Assembly (NCBI GenBank): GCA_003156715.1
Contig: PMHO01000053.1
Span: 96,938 to 160,937 of the forward strand
Source: Candidatus Tityobacter terrigena
GTDB taxonomy: Bacteria; Vulcanimicrobiota; Vulcanimicrobiia; Vulcanimicrobiales; Vulcanimicrobiaceae
Direction of reading: 5' to 3'
Length of the DNA: 64,000 bases
This document shows, piece after piece, positions 62,890 to 64,000 of this stretch. A program made the translations under genes and the position numbers. The notes below the pieces were generated by a model. That model was not told the origin of the DNA, did not search any database, and worked only from the letters and a program-made list of their open reading frames with translations. Positions within the stretch are counted from its first letter, which is position 1. Every line of letters starts with the position of its first letter.

Positions 62890-64000
62890 GTGAATCCGCG
62901 CTCGGTATGCGTTGTCGTTTCCGGACTCGTGGCCGCGGCATTGGCGGCCTGCGTTTATTCGAGCGCCGCGCAGCCGGACTTCGTGCCGAGCGCGCCGCCC
63001 GGCTTCGCCGTCGAGATCGTCGCGCGCGTGCCGGGTGCGCGCGAGCTAGCCGTAGCCCCGAACGGCGACCTGCTGGTCGGGACCGCAGGCCGGCAGATCG
63101 CAATCGTGCCGGGGGCCGAGGGAACGCCGGGAAAGCCGACCGCTTTCGCGACGATCGACGATGCGCCCGACGCTGGGGTGGCCTTGGGCGACGGGGCGCT
63201 TTTCGTCGGCACCTATTCCGGCGTGTACCGCATCCCGTATTCGCCTGGCGACCGCGTGGCCAAAACAACGCCGCTCAAGATCGCTTCGGTGCGGTCCGGT
63301 GGCGGTGCCGGCCACGTCACCACTTCGGTCGCATTTTCGGGCGGCAAGCTCTACGCGAGCGTAGGCTCGTCGTGTAACGCGTGCGCCGAGAGCGACCCGA
63401 CCCGGGCCACCATCCAAGAGATGGAGCCCGACGGAGCCGGGCAGCACGCTAAGGCCGTCCACATCCGCAACGCGATCGCACTCGCCGCCGATCCGGCGAC
63501 GGGTGTCGTATGGGCGGGCGTCGCGGGACAGGACGAACTCGAGCACGGCCACCCATACGAAATTTTCGACGCTTTCAGCAGCCGGCCAGGGACCCTCGAC
63601 TACGGCTGGCCAGGGTGTTACGAGAACCGTCTCCGCGTTAGGCCCGGGATCGACTGCACAAACGTGGTGGTGCCGCGGGTCGTCTTCCCCGCCTACGAAA
63701 CGCCCATCGGCGCCGCCATCTACCCTTCCCACGCGAGCGGCACGTATCCGTTCGGGGCCGCCTACGCGGGCGGCGCATTCGTCGCCCTGCACGGCTCTTG
63801 GCACGCACCGCTTGTGGCACCCCGCGTTGTGTTCGTCCCACTTCGCGCAGACGAGCCGCTGACCGCGATCGACTGGTCCGATCCCGAAAAGCAGTGGCGC
63901 GAGTTCCTGGGCGGCTTTCAGAACCGCAACGGCTCGCGCAACGGCCGGCCCACCGGCGTCGCGGTCGGTCCGGAAGGCAGCCTGTTTGTCGCCGACGACG
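62890..64000 (+). CDS. PQQ-type sugar/sorbosone dehydrogenase-like lipoprotein, 3' end beyond window
   Basis: Reading from the GTG at 62890 gives an open frame to the window edge (370 codons). The leader ends in a lipobox-like VAAALAAC. The rest is a six-bladed propeller of the soluble PQQ glucose/sorbosone dehydrogenase type: PPGFAVEIVARVPGARELAV, APNGDLLVGT, the GHVTTSVAF and YASVGSSCNAC strands, DYGWPGCYEN and ALHGSWHA. The N-rich NGRPTGVAVGPEGSLFVADD near the edge is the last visible blade. Whether PQQ is bound cannot be told without the C-terminus. Confidence 0.82.
   Translation, partial: MNPRSVCVVVSGLVAAALAACVYSSAAQPDFVPSAPPGFAVEIVARVPGARELAVAPNGDLLVGTAGRQIAIVPGAEGTPGKPTAFATIDDAPDAGVALGDGALFVGTYSGVYRIPYSPGDRVAKTTPLKIASVRSGGGAGHVTTSVAFSGGKLYASVGSSCNACAESDPTRATIQEMEPDGAGQHAKAVHIRNAIALAADPATGVVWAGVAGQDELEHGHPYEIFDAFSSRPGTLDYGWPGCYENRLRVRPGIDCTNVVVPRVVFPAYETPIGAAIYPSHASGTYPFGAAYAGGAFVALHGSWHAPLVAPRVVFVPLRADEPLTAIDWSDPEKQWREFLGGFQNRNGSRNGRPTGVAVGPEGSLFVADD

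Noticed and set aside
1..64000. tRNA, rRNA, CRISPR or insertion sequences
   Set aside because: No TPsiC-like motifs in the few short gaps, no regularly spaced repeats, and no transposase-like reading frame were seen.

Overview
The window is a high-GC, gene-dense bacterial chromosome segment. No gap between genes exceeds about 290 bases, and I saw no rRNA, tRNA, CRISPR array, insertion sequence or phage gene. The mix of GloVer tandem repeats, sedolisin (S53) protease, secreted propeller-like proteins, LolA-like proteins, DUF2252, long HAAT-type ABC operons and cyclase-fused regulators suggests a soil or peat oligotroph. Candidatus Eremiobacterota (WPS-2) or a related deep lineage is my best guess, by inference only.

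Bases 1-10425, all minus strand: one long, translationally coupled operon. Order of transcription is sfnG (dimethylsulfone monooxygenase), an SsuE-type FMN reductase, sfnB, a DszC/MsuC-like flavin monooxygenase, a protein resembling a Rieske oxygenase without its cofactor motifs, then a complete HAAT-type ABC transporter (livG, livH, livM, binding protein, livF) and an ArsR-type regulator that runs off the left edge. A sigma70-like promoter overlaps an array of four AAGTAT half-sites. I read this as a sulfone/organosulfur scavenging unit with its own unusual importer.

Bases 10643-18403: secreted or surface proteins. These are a GloVer-repeat protein, a LolA-like protein without a signal peptide, a frameshifted lectin-domain protein behind a long inverted repeat, an M16 zinc protease and a small secreted protein.

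Bases 18380-25652: two regulators with class III cyclase domains (one fused to an NB-ARC-type ATPase, one to an alpha/beta hydrolase), a Kup potassium transporter and a conserved unknown gene.

Bases 25674-35449: a phosphoesterase lipoprotein, DUF2252 coupled to a Tat-leader FAH-domain protein, an ankyrin protein, a PEBP protein, several secreted proteins and a VOC protein.

Bases 35562-42437: a MarR operon with a near-perfect operator palindrome, YceI, two overlapping transglutaminase-like genes, an SDR and an MFS transporter.

Bases 42502-52251: a GAF-PAS-PAS-GAF-GGDEF-EAL protein, a sedolisin, an amidohydrolase, a sulfite-oxidase-like molybdoenzyme, small unknown genes, and DUF1203 coupled to an AraC-MGMT DNA repair protein.

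Bases 52306-64000: a second HAAT-type ABC operon with a LivM-LivG fusion, a LolA-like secreted protein, a flavoprotein monooxygenase, an Nramp-family transporter, small secreted proteins and the start of a PQQ-type sugar dehydrogenase cut by the right edge.
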